Source of the DNA: Rhizobium leguminosarum bv. trifolii WSM1325
GTDB lineage: Bacteria; Pseudomonadota; Alphaproteobacteria; Rhizobiales; Rhizobiaceae
DNA length: 64,000 bases
Assembly: GCA_000023185.1 (NCBI GenBank)
Contig: CP001622.1
Span: 2,170,001-2,234,000, forward strand
Reading direction: 5' to 3'
Positions 35,004-45,694 of the stretch are shown here, in pieces. Numbering within the stretch: position 1 is the stretch's first letter; each line of letters opens with the position of its first letter. The translations under genes were made by a program, and so were the position numbers. Under the pieces are notes generated by a model, which saw only the letters and a list, made by a program, of their open reading frames with translations, searched no databases and was not told where the DNA came from.

Positions 35004-36443
35004 CTAGGCAGCGCGCACGGCCGCCATCGGTTTGACGTTCTGATTCATCCGGAACAGATTGTTCGGATCGTAGCGCCGCTTGATCTCGGCAAGGCGAGCG
35101 TAGTTGGCGCCGTAGGCAGTCTCGACGCGGTCGCCTTCGTCTTCGGGCATGAAGTTGATGTAGGCGGTGCCGACCGCATGCGGCTTGGTTGCCTCGAAAA
35201 GCTCCCGCGCCCAACCGATGCAGCTTCCATCCATCCCGGCTTCCCGCCAGCGCGCATGCACATTCATGACGAAATGCGAGCTGCGCTGCGGAAATGCGGT
35301 GGCCTCGGTCGGCACACGGCCGGCCGCGCCGCCGATATGGGCGATGAAGATCTCGCATTCCGGGCCGGGCAGCTTGCGCACGGCGTTGAGCAGCACGTCG
35401 ATCGCCGCATCCGGAAGGGAGGCGAAATCCTGGCTCTTCCAGTAATTGCGCGCACCGGGGGTGAGCAACGGGTCGAATGCCTGCTGCCAGCCGGTGAACG
35501 GCACCGGACCGACGACGTCGGCAATCGGTTTTCCGATCGCCCGCAATCTGGCCGTTGCCTTTTCGCCCGCCGCGATGTCTCCGCAATAGCACATGGCGAG
35601 CACGACGATTTCCTTGCCGTGCCATTCCGCGGGAAGGAACGGCAACGGCGGCGCCTGGCGCATCACCACCCAGCAGGTCAGTTCGTCAGGTGCCGTCTCC
35701 AGCGCCTGCCGGTACTCCTTGAGCACGCTTTCCGCGTCAGCGAAGGGATGCACGACGAGCCCAGCAAGAACCTCCGTGTTGAGAGGGTTGAGTTTGAATT
35801 CGAAGGAGGTCACGACGCCGAAATTGCCGCCTCCGCCGCGCAACGCCCAGAAGAGATCAGGCTTTTCCGTTTCGCTCGCCTTGACCAGCTCGCCATCGGC
35901 CGTCACCACGTCCACCGACAGCAGATTGTCAATCGTGAGCCCGAATTTACGGGTCAGCCAGCCGAAACCACCGCCGAGCGTCAGGCCGGCGATGCCGGTG
36001 GTGGAATTGATACCAGTCGGTAGCACCAGCCCGAAGGCCAGCGTTTCCTGGTCGACATCGGCAAGCGTTGCACCCGGCTCGATCCTGGCGCGCCGCGTTT
36101 GCGGATCGACCCGCACCGATTTCATCGCCGACAGGTCGATGACGATACCGCCCTCGCAGACCGCATTGCCGGCAATGCCGTGGCCGCCGCCACGCACCGA
36201 AAGGAGCAAATTATTGTCGCGTGCAAACCTTACCGCCCGCACAACATCGGCAGCACCGGCGCAACGCGCGATAATCCCGGGCCGGCGGTCGATCATCGCA
36301 TTCCAGATCGTCCGCGCTTCATTGTAATCCAAGTCCTTACTGGTCAGGAGACTGCCGCGAAATCCGGCGGCAAAGGCATCGATGGCCACGTCATTGACCA
36401 TCGTCTGCCCCCTTTGCAGGGTCGTGAGGTTCAAATTGTCCAT
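35004..36443 (-). CDS. FAD-binding oxidoreductase, BBE/PCMH type
   Basis: The product is about 479 residues. The PCMH-type FAD domain includes SVRGGGHGIAGNAVCEGG, whose His is the usual covalent flavin ligand. VLPTGINSTTGIAGLTLGGG and LFWALRGGGGNFGVVT follow. The berberine-bridge C-terminal segment ends YDPNNLFRMNQN. The substrate is unknown (sugar-, alcohol- or alkaloid-type oxidations occur in the family). ATG 36443 has GGAGG at good spacing. It is convergent to tetR. Confidence 0.9.
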   Translation of the reverse strand: MDNLNLTTLQRGQTMVNDVAIDAFAAGFRGSLLTSKDLDYNEARTIWNAMIDRRPGIIARCAGAADVVRAVRFARDNNLLLSVRGGGHGIAGNAVCEGGIVIDLSAMKSVRVDPQTRRARIEPGATLADVDQETLAFGLVLPTGINSTTGIAGLTLGGGFGWLTRKFGLTIDNLLSVDVVTADGELVKASETEKPDLFWALRGGGGNFGVVTSFEFKLNPLNTEVLAGLVVHPFADAESVLKEYRQALETAPDELTCWVVMRQAPPLPFLPAEWHGKEIVVLAMCYCGDIAAGEKATARLRAIGKPIADVVGPVPFTGWQQAFDPLLTPGARNYWKSQDFASLPDAAIDVLLNAVRKLPGPECEIFIAHIGGAAGRVPTEATAFPQRSSHFVMNVHARWREAGMDGSCIGWARELFEATKPHAVGTAYINFMPEDEGDRVETAYGANYARLAEIKRRYDPNNLFRMNQNVKPMAAVRAA

Positions 36444-36628
36444 GGTTTCCTCCATGCGACCGGCGCCCCGCACCGTCGCGGCCGGCATTTTGCGCTTGCT
36501 ACGATCCTCAAACAAGTTTCGAAAAGGATTAGCCCTCGGCGGCAGCAAAGAAAGGAAGCGACTTCCTATTGAATTTTCATCGGAAATCGATGACTGCGGC
36601 GGCAATCCCGCACGCGGCGGAACAATCC

Positions 36629-37516
36629 CTAATCCCGCAGCCCCCGAGCAATGGCATCAATGATCGCGCCAACCCTGCCGGGCACGAACCGGCGTGACGG
36701 ATGAATGGCGTGGATCGGCAGCACCAGTTTCCGCCAGCCGGCGAGAACTTCCACGAGCCTGCCATCCGCTATGTCTTCCGCCACGAGATCCACCGGGACG
36801 TAGATGATGCCTGCCCCGGCGAGCGCTGCCATTCGCAGCGCCTCTCCGTTGTCGATCTCGATGTTGCCGCGAACCCCAACCGTGAAACCTTCACCGCCCT
36901 TTGTCTCGAACGGCCATTCGTCGCGGGGCACGAGATTGAGGTTGAGAATGCAGCGGCCGAGGCGAATATCCTCGGGCCTCTCCGGCACGGCAAATCTATC
37001 GAGATATACCGAAGAGGCGCGGCAGACGAAATGATAGCTGCCGACACGCCGCGCGATAAGCGACGAAGGCTTCAATTCGCCGATCCGGATCGCTAGATCA
37101 TACCCTTCGGCCACCAAGTCGACATTGCGGTCGCTGAGATTGAGCTCGACCGAAAGTGCCGGATGCCGCTCCGCGAGTTCGGCCATGACAGGCGCAAGCC
37201 GCTTGATCCCCAGTGTCGTCGGAGCGCTTAGACGCAGGCGTCCCGACATGGCCTCGGCGTCAGGCCGGGAGATGTCGTTGAGTTCCTCCAACTCGTCGAT
37301 GATTCTGTTTGCCTTGACGAGGAAGCGGGACCCGACCTCGGTCAGCCGCTGCGTACGCGTCGTGCGTTCGATCAGCTTGACCCCATACTCCTGCTCCAGC
37401 GCCTGGATGCGCCTGCCGACCATGGCAGGCGAAATGCCGAGCCGCTTCGCGGCGGCGGCGAAACTCCCCGATGTCGCGGCGGCAATGAGGGTCTGCAAGT
37501 TCAGAAGATCGGGCAT
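36629..37516 (-). CDS. LysR-family transcriptional regulator
   Basis: The 295-residue protein has an N-terminal winged HTH (LQTLIAAATSGSFAAAAKRL) with the linker helix beyond it. The periplasmic-binding-like effector domain spans about 90-290. It is divergent from the NADP-binding oxidoreductase gene at 37620 across 103 bases, the usual arrangement for a LysR regulator and its target. The oxidoreductase downstream at 35004-36443 is co-directional and could also be a target. The effector is unknown. Confidence 0.9.
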   Translation of the reverse strand: MPDLLNLQTLIAAATSGSFAAAAKRLGISPAMVGRRIQALEQEYGVKLIERTTRTQRLTEVGSRFLVKANRIIDELEELNDISRPDAEAMSGRLRLSAPTTLGIKRLAPVMAELAERHPALSVELNLSDRNVDLVAEGYDLAIRIGELKPSSLIARRVGSYHFVCRASSVYLDRFAVPERPEDIRLGRCILNLNLVPRDEWPFETKGGEGFTVGVRGNIEIDNGEALRMAALAGAGIIYVPVDLVAEDIADGRLVEVLAGWRKLVLPIHAIHPSRRFVPGRVGAIIDAIARGLRD

Positions 37517-37619
37517 TCGATACTTTTATGCATCTCTGTTATCGGGATCAATGCAATTAACGACGGAATACTTCGGATGTATCCCTGTGGCCATCACATC
37601 GGAAACAGGAGACAGAACG

Positions 37620-38240
37620 ATGAAGACTGCAATTATCGGCATCGGAAACATGGGCAAGGGCCTGGCCTCACGCCTTGCCGGGAAGACTGACCTGATCGTC
37701 GCGGCACGCAACGATCAGGCCGCGCGCAGCCTTGCCGAAAGCCTCGGCGTTGAAAGCGCTACTATTGCGGAGGCGATCGCCGCCGCGGGGATCGTCATCC
37801 TCGCCGTTCCCTATGCCAGCGCTCTTGAGATCGCCGCCTCGCCGTCGCTCTCGGGCAAGATTGTCGTCGACATCAGCAATCCCCTGAAGCCCGATTTCTC
37901 CGGTCTGCTCTTCGGTCACGAAACCTCCGCCGCCGACAAAATCCAGAATGCCGCGACCGGCGCCAGGGTGGTCAAAGCTTTCAACACCATCTTCGCCGAG
38001 TTCTTCAACGCGTCCCACGATGCCACGGCCAAGGTGCCGGTATTTGTCGCCGGAAATGACGCAGACGCGGTGGAAAAGGTTTCCAGACTAGTCGTCGACG
38101 CAGGATTTGCCGTCGAAAAGACTGGAGGCCTCGACGCTGCCAAGCTCCTGGAACCGCTGGGCATGCTCAATATCCGCCTCGGCTACGGGCTCGGCCGCGG
38201 AACCGCCATCGCCCCGGCCTGGATGAACATCGCCGCCTGA
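37620..38240 (+). CDS. NADP-binding oxidoreductase, F420-dependent NADP reductase-like
   Basis: The product is about 206 residues with an N-terminal Rossmann motif (MKTAIIGIGNMGKGLASRLA). VILAVPYASALEI, VVDISNPL and ARVVKAFNTIFAEFF match the F420-NADP oxidoreductase-like/NAD-binding family that also contains eukaryotic STEAP reductase domains. Rhizobia are not known to make F420, so the real partner is probably another hydride acceptor. ATG 37620 has AGGAGA. It is divergent from lysR and followed by a clear terminator. Confidence 0.85.
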   Translation: MKTAIIGIGNMGKGLASRLAGKTDLIVAARNDQAARSLAESLGVESATIAEAIAAAGIVILAVPYASALEIAASPSLSGKIVVDISNPLKPDFSGLLFGHETSAADKIQNAATGARVVKAFNTIFAEFFNASHDATAKVPVFVAGNDADAVEKVSRLVVDAGFAVEKTGGLDAAKLLEPLGMLNIRLGYGLGRGTAIAPAWMNIAA

Positions 38241-38266
38241 GGTCTCTCATCGATCGGCAGGAGCGA

Positions 38267-38297
38267 CATCCCGTCCGTGAGGGCGGGATGTTTTTAT
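38267..38297 (+). terminator. Rho-independent terminator
   Basis: ACATCCCG and CGGGATGT pair across a 10-base loop and run into TTTTTATT, 27 bases after the oxidoreductase stop codon. Confidence 0.75.
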
Positions 38298-38395
38298 TGC
38301 CCAGACAAAAACTCGCCAACTCCGCCATTTCCATACTGTCGTGCGTATCCGATTGATGTATGGAGGGAGCTCAAAAGACGTGCACGGAGGCGGCG

Positions 38396-40708
38396 ATGGA
38401 TCACCCGGAAAAATCGAAGACAGAAAAGAACCTGACGAGCGGCGATCTCGACGAACAGGCGCTTTTCTTCCACCGCTATCCCCGCCCCGGCAAGCTTGAG
38501 ATCCAGGCGACAAAGCCGCTCGGCAACCAGCGCGACCTGGCGCTCGCTTATTCGCCCGGCGTTGCCGCCCCTTGCCTTGCCATCCGCGACAATCCCGAAA
38601 TGGCGGCAGAATATACCTCGCGCGCCAATCTCGTCGCCGTTATCTCCAACGGCACCGCCGTGCTTGGCCTCGGCAATATCGGCCCGCTTGCCTCCAAACC
38701 GGTCATGGAGGGCAAGGCCGTGCTCTTCAAGAAATTCGCCGGCATCGACGTATTCGATATCGAGATCGATGCCCCAGGCGTCGACCAGATGGTCTCGACC
38801 ATTGCCTCGCTGGAGCCGACCTTCGGTGGTATCAACCTCGAAGACATCAAGGCGCCGGAATGTTTCGAGGTCGAGCGGCGCCTGCGCGAGAAGATGAAGA
38901 TCCCCGTCTTCCACGACGATCAGCACGGCACGGCGATCATCGTCGCCGCCGCGATCCTGAACGGGCTGGAACTCGCCGGCAAGAACATCGCCGACATCAA
39001 GATCGTCGCCTCCGGCGCCGGTGCTGCCGCCCTTGCCTGCCTCAACCTGCTGGTCATTCTCGGGGCAAAACGCGAAAACATCTGGGTCCACGATCTTGAA
39101 GGCCTCGTCTATGAGGGCCGTGTCGAGCTGATGGACGAATGGAAATCCATCTATACCCAGAAGAGCGATACGCGCACGCTCGCCGAAAATATCGGCGGCG
39201 CCGACGTCTTCCTTGGCCTTTCGGCCGCCGGCGTGCTGAAGCCCGAGCTGCTGGCGCAGATGGCTGACAAGCCGCTGATCATGGCGCTCGCCAATCCGAC
39301 GCCGGAGATCATGCCCGATCTCGCCCGCGCTGCCCGTCCCGACGCGATGATCTGCACCGGCCGCTCGGATTTCGCCAACCAGGTCAACAACGTCCTCTGC
39401 TTCCCCTATATCTTCCGCGGCGCGCTCGATTGCGGCGCCGAGACGATCAATGAGGAAATGAAGATGGCGGCCGTGCGCGCCATCGCAGCCCTTGCGCGCG
39501 AAGAGCCGTCCGACGTCGCCGCCCGCGCCTATTCCGGTGAGACCCCGGTCTTCGGCCCTGACTACCTCATCCCCTCGCCCTTCGATCCGCGCCTGATCCT
39601 GCGCATCGCACCTGCGGTCGCCAAGGCCGCCGAGCAGAGCGGCGTGGCGCGCCGCCCAATCCAGGATTTCGACGCCTATCTCGACCAGTTGAACCGCTTT
39701 GTCTTCCGCTCCGGCTTCGTCATGAAGCCGATCTTCACCGCCGCCAAGGCCGCCGAGCGCAAACGCGTCATCTTCTCCGAAGGCGAGGACGAGCGCGTGC
39801 TGCGCGCTGCCCAGGTGCTGCTCGAAGAAGGCCTTGCCGAACCCATCCTGATCGGACGCCCGCAAGTCATCGAGACGCGTCTGAAGCGCTACGGCCTGCG
39901 CATTCGGCCGCTGCAGGATTTCGAAGTCATCAATCCGGAAGACGATCCGCGCTTCCGCGAATATGTCGATCTCTATTTCTCCCTCGTCGGCCGCCGCGGC
40001 GTCATCCCGGAAGCCGCCCGCACGATCGTGCGCACCAACACCACCGTCATCGGCGCGCTGGCGCTGAGGCGCGGCGAGGCCGATGCTCTGATCTGCGGCC
40101 TCGAAGGCCGCTACGAGAAGCATCTGCGCGATGTTCGCCAGATCATCGGCAAGCGCAAGAATGTCCGCGATTTCTCAGCCCTCAGCCTGATGATCTCGCA
40201 GCGCGGCGCCACCTTCTTCACCGACACTTACGTCACCTTCAATCCGACCGCCGAGGAGGTCGCCGAGGCGACGGTGCTGGCGGCCGAAGAAATCCGCCGT
40301 TTCGGCCTCACGCCGCGCGCCGCCCTGGTTTCGCATTCCAACTTCGGCTCGCGTGAATCCGAAAGCGCCACGAAGATGCGCAACGCCCTGCAGCTCGTGC
40401 GCGAAGCCGCGCCCGACCTTGAGGTCGACGGTGAGATGCACGGCGAAAGCGCCATCACCGAAGCACTGCGCAAGCGCGTCATGCCGGACACCACCCTGCA
40501 CGACGAAGCCAATCTTTTGGTCTTCCCGAACCTCGATGCCGCCAACATCACCCTCGGTGTGGTCAAGTCGATGACCGACGGCCTGCATGTCGGCCCGATC
40601 CTGCTCGGCACCGCCCTGCCCGCCCACATCCTCGCCCCCTCGGTCACCTCCCGCGGCGTCGTCAATATGGCAGCGCTGGCCGTCGTCGAGGCATCGCAAC
40701 CGGCTTGA
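38396..40708 (+). CDS. dme: Malic enzyme with C-terminal phosphotransacetylase-like domain (DME type)
   Basis: This 770-residue enzyme oxidatively decarboxylates malate to pyruvate, which feeds acetyl-CoA when dicarboxylates are used, as in bacteroids. The malic domains lie at about 20-430 ([30 protein letters not shown] with metal ligands, and the [14 protein letters not shown] dinucleotide fold). The remainder is a Pta-like domain ([14 protein letters not shown] onward) that is regulatory rather than catalytic. The N-terminus and length fit the rhizobial NAD-linked DME better than the NADP-linked TME; that choice is from memory. ATG 38396 follows GGAGG. Confidence 0.85.
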   Translation: MDHPEKSKTEKNLTSGDLDEQALFFHRYPRPGKLEIQATKPLGNQRDLALAYSPGVAAPCLAIRDNPEMAAEYTSRANLVAVISNGTAVLGLGNIGPLASKPVMEGKAVLFKKFAGIDVFDIEIDAPGVDQMVSTIASLEPTFGGINLEDIKAPECFEVERRLREKMKIPVFHDDQHGTAIIVAAAILNGLELAGKNIADIKIVASGAGAAALACLNLLVILGAKRENIWVHDLEGLVYEGRVELMDEWKSIYTQKSDTRTLAENIGGADVFLGLSAAGVLKPELLAQMADKPLIMALANPTPEIMPDLARAARPDAMICTGRSDFANQVNNVLCFPYIFRGALDCGAETINEEMKMAAVRAIAALAREEPSDVAARAYSGETPVFGPDYLIPSPFDPRLILRIAPAVAKAAEQSGVARRPIQDFDAYLDQLNRFVFRSGFVMKPIFTAAKAAERKRVIFSEGEDERVLRAAQVLLEEGLAEPILIGRPQVIETRLKRYGLRIRPLQDFEVINPEDDPRFREYVDLYFSLVGRRGVIPEAARTIVRTNTTVIGALALRRGEADALICGLEGRYEKHLRDVRQIIGKRKNVRDFSALSLMISQRGATFFTDTYVTFNPTAEEVAEATVLAAEEIRRFGLTPRAALVSHSNFGSRESESATKMRNALQLVREAAPDLEVDGEMHGESAITEALRKRVMPDTTLHDEANLLVFPNLDAANITLGVVKSMTDGLHVGPILLGTALPAHILAPSVTSRGVVNMAALAVVEASQPA

Positions 40709-40776
40709 GCCGGTAGCCGGCAACCCAACGTAAAGACCCTGGAGCCGTCCCGACACATGTCCTGACGTCACACATA

Positions 40777-41310
40777 TCAGGCACGCCGTAACGACAGGCG
40801 CCCTTTATCCGCAAGCGCATCCGCGCGCTCGTTGCCGGCAATGGCGGAATGGCCCTTGCACCAGGCAATGGTCACCAGACCATTCTGCGATAATTGAAGA
40901 TCGACCGCTTTCCAGAGTTCCGCATTGGCGATCGTTCGCCTTCGCGCATTCCCATTCGGGCTGCCCTTCTTCCAGCCGTTGTTCTTCCAGATATGTCGCC
41001 AGCTGTTGCAGCCTTTGACGGCGTAGACGGAATCGGACCAGATGGTGACAGGCTCGCCGCTTGCCTCGCTGTTGATCCAGATTGCCGCCCTGAGCACGGA
41101 GGTCAATTCCATCGAATTATTGGCGGAATCTTCGGCGCCACCGAAGCCGGACGCGATTTCCGCGGTATCGCGATAAACGACGAATGCCCAGCCTCCGTGC
41201 CCAGAACCCGGTTCATAACAACCGTCCACGAAGACGTGGAAGCCGTCTTGGGTTTCCGGCAGCCCGACTGTCGTTGCGGGGGAGCTGAGTTCGTTGACAA
41301 TACCTGTCAT
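40777..41310 (-). CDS. Ribonuclease HI family protein
   Basis: The product is 177 residues. The RNase H catalytic acidic residues are visible in HVFVDGCYE (Asp), NNSMELTSV (Glu), TIWSDSVYA (Asp) and AGNERADALA (Asp). The N-terminal ~20 residues precede the domain. It resembles RNase HI and would remove RNA from RNA:DNA hybrids; it may be a second RNase H besides a canonical rnhA elsewhere. It is convergent to the malic enzyme gene and divergent from the DUF2865 gene. Confidence 0.88.
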   Translation of the reverse strand: MTGIVNELSSPATTVGLPETQDGFHVFVDGCYEPGSGHGGWAFVVYRDTAEIASGFGGAEDSANNSMELTSVLRAAIWINSEASGEPVTIWSDSVYAVKGCNSWRHIWKNNGWKKGSPNGNARRRTIANAELWKAVDLQLSQNGLVTIAWCKGHSAIAGNERADALADKGRLSLRRA

Positions 41311-41561
41311 TTTCGACGTCCGGATATGAGTACGTTCCCCAAGCCGCTGAGGAGATTGGAGTGGAGCACTTAGCCTCGTTGATTACCACCGGCAGCCTCT
41401 TCATAATCGAACACTGGGTCTCTGGCGGTCCGCTGGCTAAAATCGCGAAAATACGCTAGGAATTTATCCCAGCTTATTAAGAGAAATACCCTAAGAGAAA
41501 CCCGCTGCGATCGAGGCCGCAATCGACCGATCGATTCTTTTGCTCATTCCGGGACGACGCC

Positions 41562-42662
41562 GTGAAACGCCGAAACCTGTCTCTTGCCCTTCTCCTTGCC
41601 CTTGCGGCGCCGGCCGCCGCGCAAAGCAGCGCCGTCTGTGAGGACCTGCGCGGTCGCCTTGCCGACTTGCCGCGATCGATCGGCAATGGCAACGGCCCGG
41701 AGGCGCGCCAATATTCCAGTGCCATGGCCGAACAGAACCTCGAGCTGCGCAAGGTTCGCAACGAGCTGCGCAGCAATGACTGCACCTCGGGCAGCATGGT
41801 CGTGATCGGCGGCGAGAATGCCGATTATTGCGCCGAACTCTCGCAGTCCGAAGCCCGCATGATCGACAATATCCGCTATCTCCAGGACCGCCGCAACGAA
41901 CTGGCCGGCCAGAACGGTGCCGATGACGGCGCGCGCCGCGAACTGGTCGCGGCTCTCGACCGCAATGGCTGCAACAGCGAAAATTTCTATGCTCCGAGCG
42001 ATCGCAGCGCCAACGAACCGGCTCCGAGCGTCGAGGAACAGGCGATGCGCACTGATACCTTCATTCCGCTCGGCGGCGGTGAAGAGGTCGATCCGCGCTA
42101 CGACCTGCCGCGGGCCGAGATGCTCTCGCCGGTCAGCACCATGTGTGTGCGCAGCTGCGACGGTGGCTTCTTCCCGATCAGCTCGAACGCCACCTCGGTC
42201 GATTTCGGCCGCGACGCCCAGACCTGCGCCAAGATGTGCCCGGGCATCGAGACCGAACTGTTCTATCGTGACGTGACGAGCACCGAAGCCTCGAACATGA
42301 TCTCGGTCGCAACGGGCACGCCCTACAGCGCCATGAAAAATGCCTTTGCCTACAAGAACCGCACGCCCGGGGAAAAGTCCGCTTGCACCTGCAATCTCAC
42401 CGCCTATTACGAGGAGATGCGCGGCAAGCAGACGTTGAGCGAACCGCCGCAGCAGGGCTCGATCACCACCATCCGCACCAATCCCCCGGCGAAGGATGCG
42501 GCAGCGCAGATCGCACCGCAGCCGTCCGTTCCCGAGCGCCCCTACGATCCGGCGCAGAACCGCGTCCGTCAGGTCGGCCCGCAGTTCCTGGCCGGCGATC
42601 AGGGCTCGATCGATCTCGCCAACCCGGCAACGTCAGGTCCGCAGCCGCAACAGCAGCAGTGA
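41562..42662 (+). CDS. Secreted DUF2865 protein
   Basis: The 366-residue protein has a signal peptide (RRNLSLALLLALAAPAAAQS). It has several paired Cys: DYCAELSQSEARMID, TMCVRSCDGGFFPIS, TCAKMCPG and CTCNLTAYYEE. The MCVRSCDGGFFPIS and CPGIETELFY motifs are those of DUF2865, an alphaproteobacterial periplasmic family of unknown role. The Pro/Gln-rich tail (after about 290) looks disordered. The start is GTG 41562 with a weak ribosome site. Confidence 0.85.
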   Translation: MKRRNLSLALLLALAAPAAAQSSAVCEDLRGRLADLPRSIGNGNGPEARQYSSAMAEQNLELRKVRNELRSNDCTSGSMVVIGGENADYCAELSQSEARMIDNIRYLQDRRNELAGQNGADDGARRELVAALDRNGCNSENFYAPSDRSANEPAPSVEEQAMRTDTFIPLGGGEEVDPRYDLPRAEMLSPVSTMCVRSCDGGFFPISSNATSVDFGRDAQTCAKMCPGIETELFYRDVTSTEASNMISVATGTPYSAMKNAFAYKNRTPGEKSACTCNLTAYYEEMRGKQTLSEPPQQGSITTIRTNPPAKDAAAQIAPQPSVPERPYDPAQNRVRQVGPQFLAGDQGSIDLANPATSGPQPQQQQ

Positions 42663-42779
42663 TCGAACAGCTGGAACGGCGGTGGCCGAGCTATAGCGGC
42701 GTTGTGCCAAGGTGCATGAGATGACAGCGATGTCACGTGAACGTGCGGCGCGATGTGAATGCGGGTCGCTTGAGCATGG

Positions 42780-43526
42780 TCAGTAGGTCGTACGACCGCC
42801 GCTCAGGTCGAACGTCGATGCGGTCGTGAAGGAGTTCTCTTCAGAGAGCAGCCAGACGACCATCGAAGCGATCTCGTGAAGTTCGGCAAAACGGTCGCGC
42901 GGAATGCGGACGCGCATATATTCGATAAACTCGGCTGTCAGCCCGTCCAATATGGGTGTCTTTGCTGTGGTCGGCGTTACCGCGTTCACGGCGATTCCCG
43001 TCTTTGCGAGTTCCTTGCCAAGAGACTTGGTGAAGCCCAGCACCCCGGCTTTCGCTGCGCTGTAGGCGGCGATGTTCGGATTTCCCTCCTTGCCCGCAAC
43101 CGAGGAGATGTTCACGATCCGCCCGTAGTCGCGCTTCAACATAACCGGAACGACGTGCCGGCAGCAGTTGAAGGTTCCCGTGAGGCAGACATCGACAACA
43201 TCTTTCCACTCGCTGACATCGTATTCGATCGTGGGTTTTACCGGACCGGTAATCCCGGCGGAATTGACGAGGCCATCAATACGGCCAAAAATCTCCTCGG
43301 TCCTCCCCGCCGCGTTTTTCACTGATACGGGATCTGCGACATTGACGCCGAAAGCAACCGTGCCGGATCCGAGAGCGGAAGCGCTGTCCTTCGCCATGTT
43401 TTCGTTCAGGTCCCAAATGGCCACCTTGCCACCAGACTGGATGACGCGCTCTGCGATCGCGTAGCCGATGCCGCGCGCACCGCCTGTGATTACGATGATG
43501 CGTTCCTTCAAGTCGATCATGTTCAT
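42780..43526 (-). CDS. Short-chain dehydrogenase/reductase
   Basis: The product is about 248 residues, a classical SDR. The cofactor motif is ITGGARGIGYAIAE, and NSAG follows near residue 85. The catalytic Ser is in NISSVAG and Tyr-x3-Lys in AAYSAAKAGVLGFTKS. DFDLSGG-type termination appears as STFDLSGGRTTY. The substrate is not deducible. ATG 43526 follows GGAGG; ATG 43520 is an alternative. It is not in an operon with bluB. Confidence 0.88.
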   Translation of the reverse strand: MNMIDLKERIIVITGGARGIGYAIAERVIQSGGKVAIWDLNENMAKDSASALGSGTVAFGVNVADPVSVKNAAGRTEEIFGRIDGLVNSAGITGPVKPTIEYDVSEWKDVVDVCLTGTFNCCRHVVPVMLKRDYGRIVNISSVAGKEGNPNIAAYSAAKAGVLGFTKSLGKELAKTGIAVNAVTPTTAKTPILDGLTAEFIEYMRVRIPRDRFAELHEIASMVVWLLSEENSFTTASTFDLSGGRTTY

Positions 43527-43716
43527 TGGGCCGTTATCCTCCGATTGAGCCGCCGATAGCCGAATATCCAATTCCGGGACTTCGCCTTCAGCGTATCGAT
43601 ATGACGGTCAGGAATAAAGACATCTCAGCCTCGCACGGCGTCGGCGATACCGGTTTGCTCACCTTGACTGTCAATGGCGTGACTGTGCGATTGAGGCGAT
43701 GCTCCACCGCACTGCC

Positions 43717-44451
<735 letters not shown>

Positions 44452-44456
44452 CTATC

Positions 44457-44630
44457 TAGCCAGGCCGGTCTTCTGACTCGGCGTCATCCGTCTGCCGCAA
44501 CCTTCCCGGCAAAAGCCAGTGGCGTGATGAAGCGGCAGGCGTCGGCCTTACAGCGTTGGGCACGTTCCGGCCTTGCACCGGATTCCCGATTCTCCCGCCT
44601 TACCGACGGGCACCTGACGGCGCATCTATT
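44457..44630 (-). promoter_or_regulatory. Cobalamin (AdoCbl) riboswitch upstream of bluB
   Basis: The minus-strand sequence contains the conserved blocks in order: CAGGTGCCCGTCGG, GGGAATCCGGTGCAAGGCCG, GTGCCC, CGCTGTAAGG, the B12-box-like GCCACTGGC, GGGAAGG, and GCCGAGTCAGAAGACCGGCC. Ends are approximate. It lies between the LysR gene and bluB, with about 55 bases to the bluB start, and would lower bluB expression when B12 is plentiful. Confidence 0.93.
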
Positions 44631-44684
44631 TCAGGAAAGCGCGGCGGCGGCAAGCCGCGAGCCGATGTGGCGTTGAAGCCGCGT

Positions 44685-45536
44685 TCAGTTGGCAGAGGCG
44701 CGATGTTCCCTGAACGCCGCAGCCAGGGTTCTGAGCGCCGAGCGCGATCTTGCATCCGTTAGTGTCGAATGCAGGACGATCTCCGACGAGGGCAGCGGCG
44801 GCAGGCTGAAGCGCTGACTCACTTCCATCGAGCCCACCGGCGCGAGACGGTGGGAGAATGCCGCGACCGCAAGCCCAGCCGACACCGCCGCCGTCATCAC
44901 CAGCGAGCCCCCGCCCAGGAAAACCTCGTTCCAGGCGATTCCTGCACCATCGAGCGCGTGGGTAGCGATGTTGTGGACGCCACAAGATGGCGACAGTGCA
45001 GCAAGACGCAGCGGCTCACCGCGGCGATACTCGAACTGCGGTGCCGCGAACCACCCGAAATGCTCCGGCCCAAGCACCTCACCGTCACGCCGGTCCTCTT
45101 CCCGGCGAATGATCGCCGCATCCAGCTCACCGCGATCGAATGCATCGAGCAACACTCGAGAATTGTCGAGCCGCACCTCGATCGTCAGCCCTGGATCGTG
45201 AGCGCTGAGACGCGCCAGAATCGTCGGAACCTCCGGCCCCGCCACATGCGCGGCGATGCCGAGCGTGAAGTGCCGGCTTGTCGAGGAAAGGGCTGCGACC
45301 GCACGATCATGGGCGCCGATGAAATCCCGCGCGGATTGAAGAAAGACCGCGCCCTGCGCCGATAGGCGCACCAAGCGCGGGGTCCGCTCGATCAGCCTGT
45401 GGCCGAGACGCTCCTCCAGCCGCTTCAACTTGACGCTGATTGCCGCCTGAGTGCTGCCTAACGCCTCGGCGGCGCGGGTGAAGCTCTGCAGCTCGGCAAT
45501 GGTCACGAACGCCCGCACCGCATCCACATCGAGCAT
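44685..45536 (-). CDS. LysR-family transcriptional regulator
   Basis: The product is about 283 residues. The winged HTH is AFVTIAELQSFTRAAEALGS followed by TQAAISVKLKRLEERLG, and the effector domain occupies about 90-283. ATG 45536 (MLDVDAVRAF) is the normal family start; the frame is open to 45602. It is divergent from the DHA2 MFS gene at 45695, which is its likely target. The effector is unknown. Confidence 0.9.
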   Translation of the reverse strand: MLDVDAVRAFVTIAELQSFTRAAEALGSTQAAISVKLKRLEERLGHRLIERTPRLVRLSAQGAVFLQSARDFIGAHDRAVAALSSTSRHFTLGIAAHVAGPEVPTILARLSAHDPGLTIEVRLDNSRVLLDAFDRGELDAAIIRREEDRRDGEVLGPEHFGWFAAPQFEYRRGEPLRLAALSPSCGVHNIATHALDGAGIAWNEVFLGGGSLVMTAAVSAGLAVAAFSHRLAPVGSMEVSQRFSLPPLPSSEIVLHSTLTDARSRSALRTLAAAFREHRASAN

Positions 45537-45694
45537 TGTTATAGCAACCATCCAAAATTGTTGTTTCTGAAATAGAAAATCATCCAATTCAGTTATGGTC
45601 AAGCGCCGACTATGGTGGCTCGAACCGGCAGCGCCCCGATTTCACCTGTCATCGGGATTTCACCGTCGCCCATCCCGTGCTGAAAGGACCAACC

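Noticed and set aside
38294..40123. A 609-codon open frame opposite the malic enzyme gene
   Set aside because: It is a shadow frame; the plus strand has unmistakable malic enzyme and Pta-like motifs.
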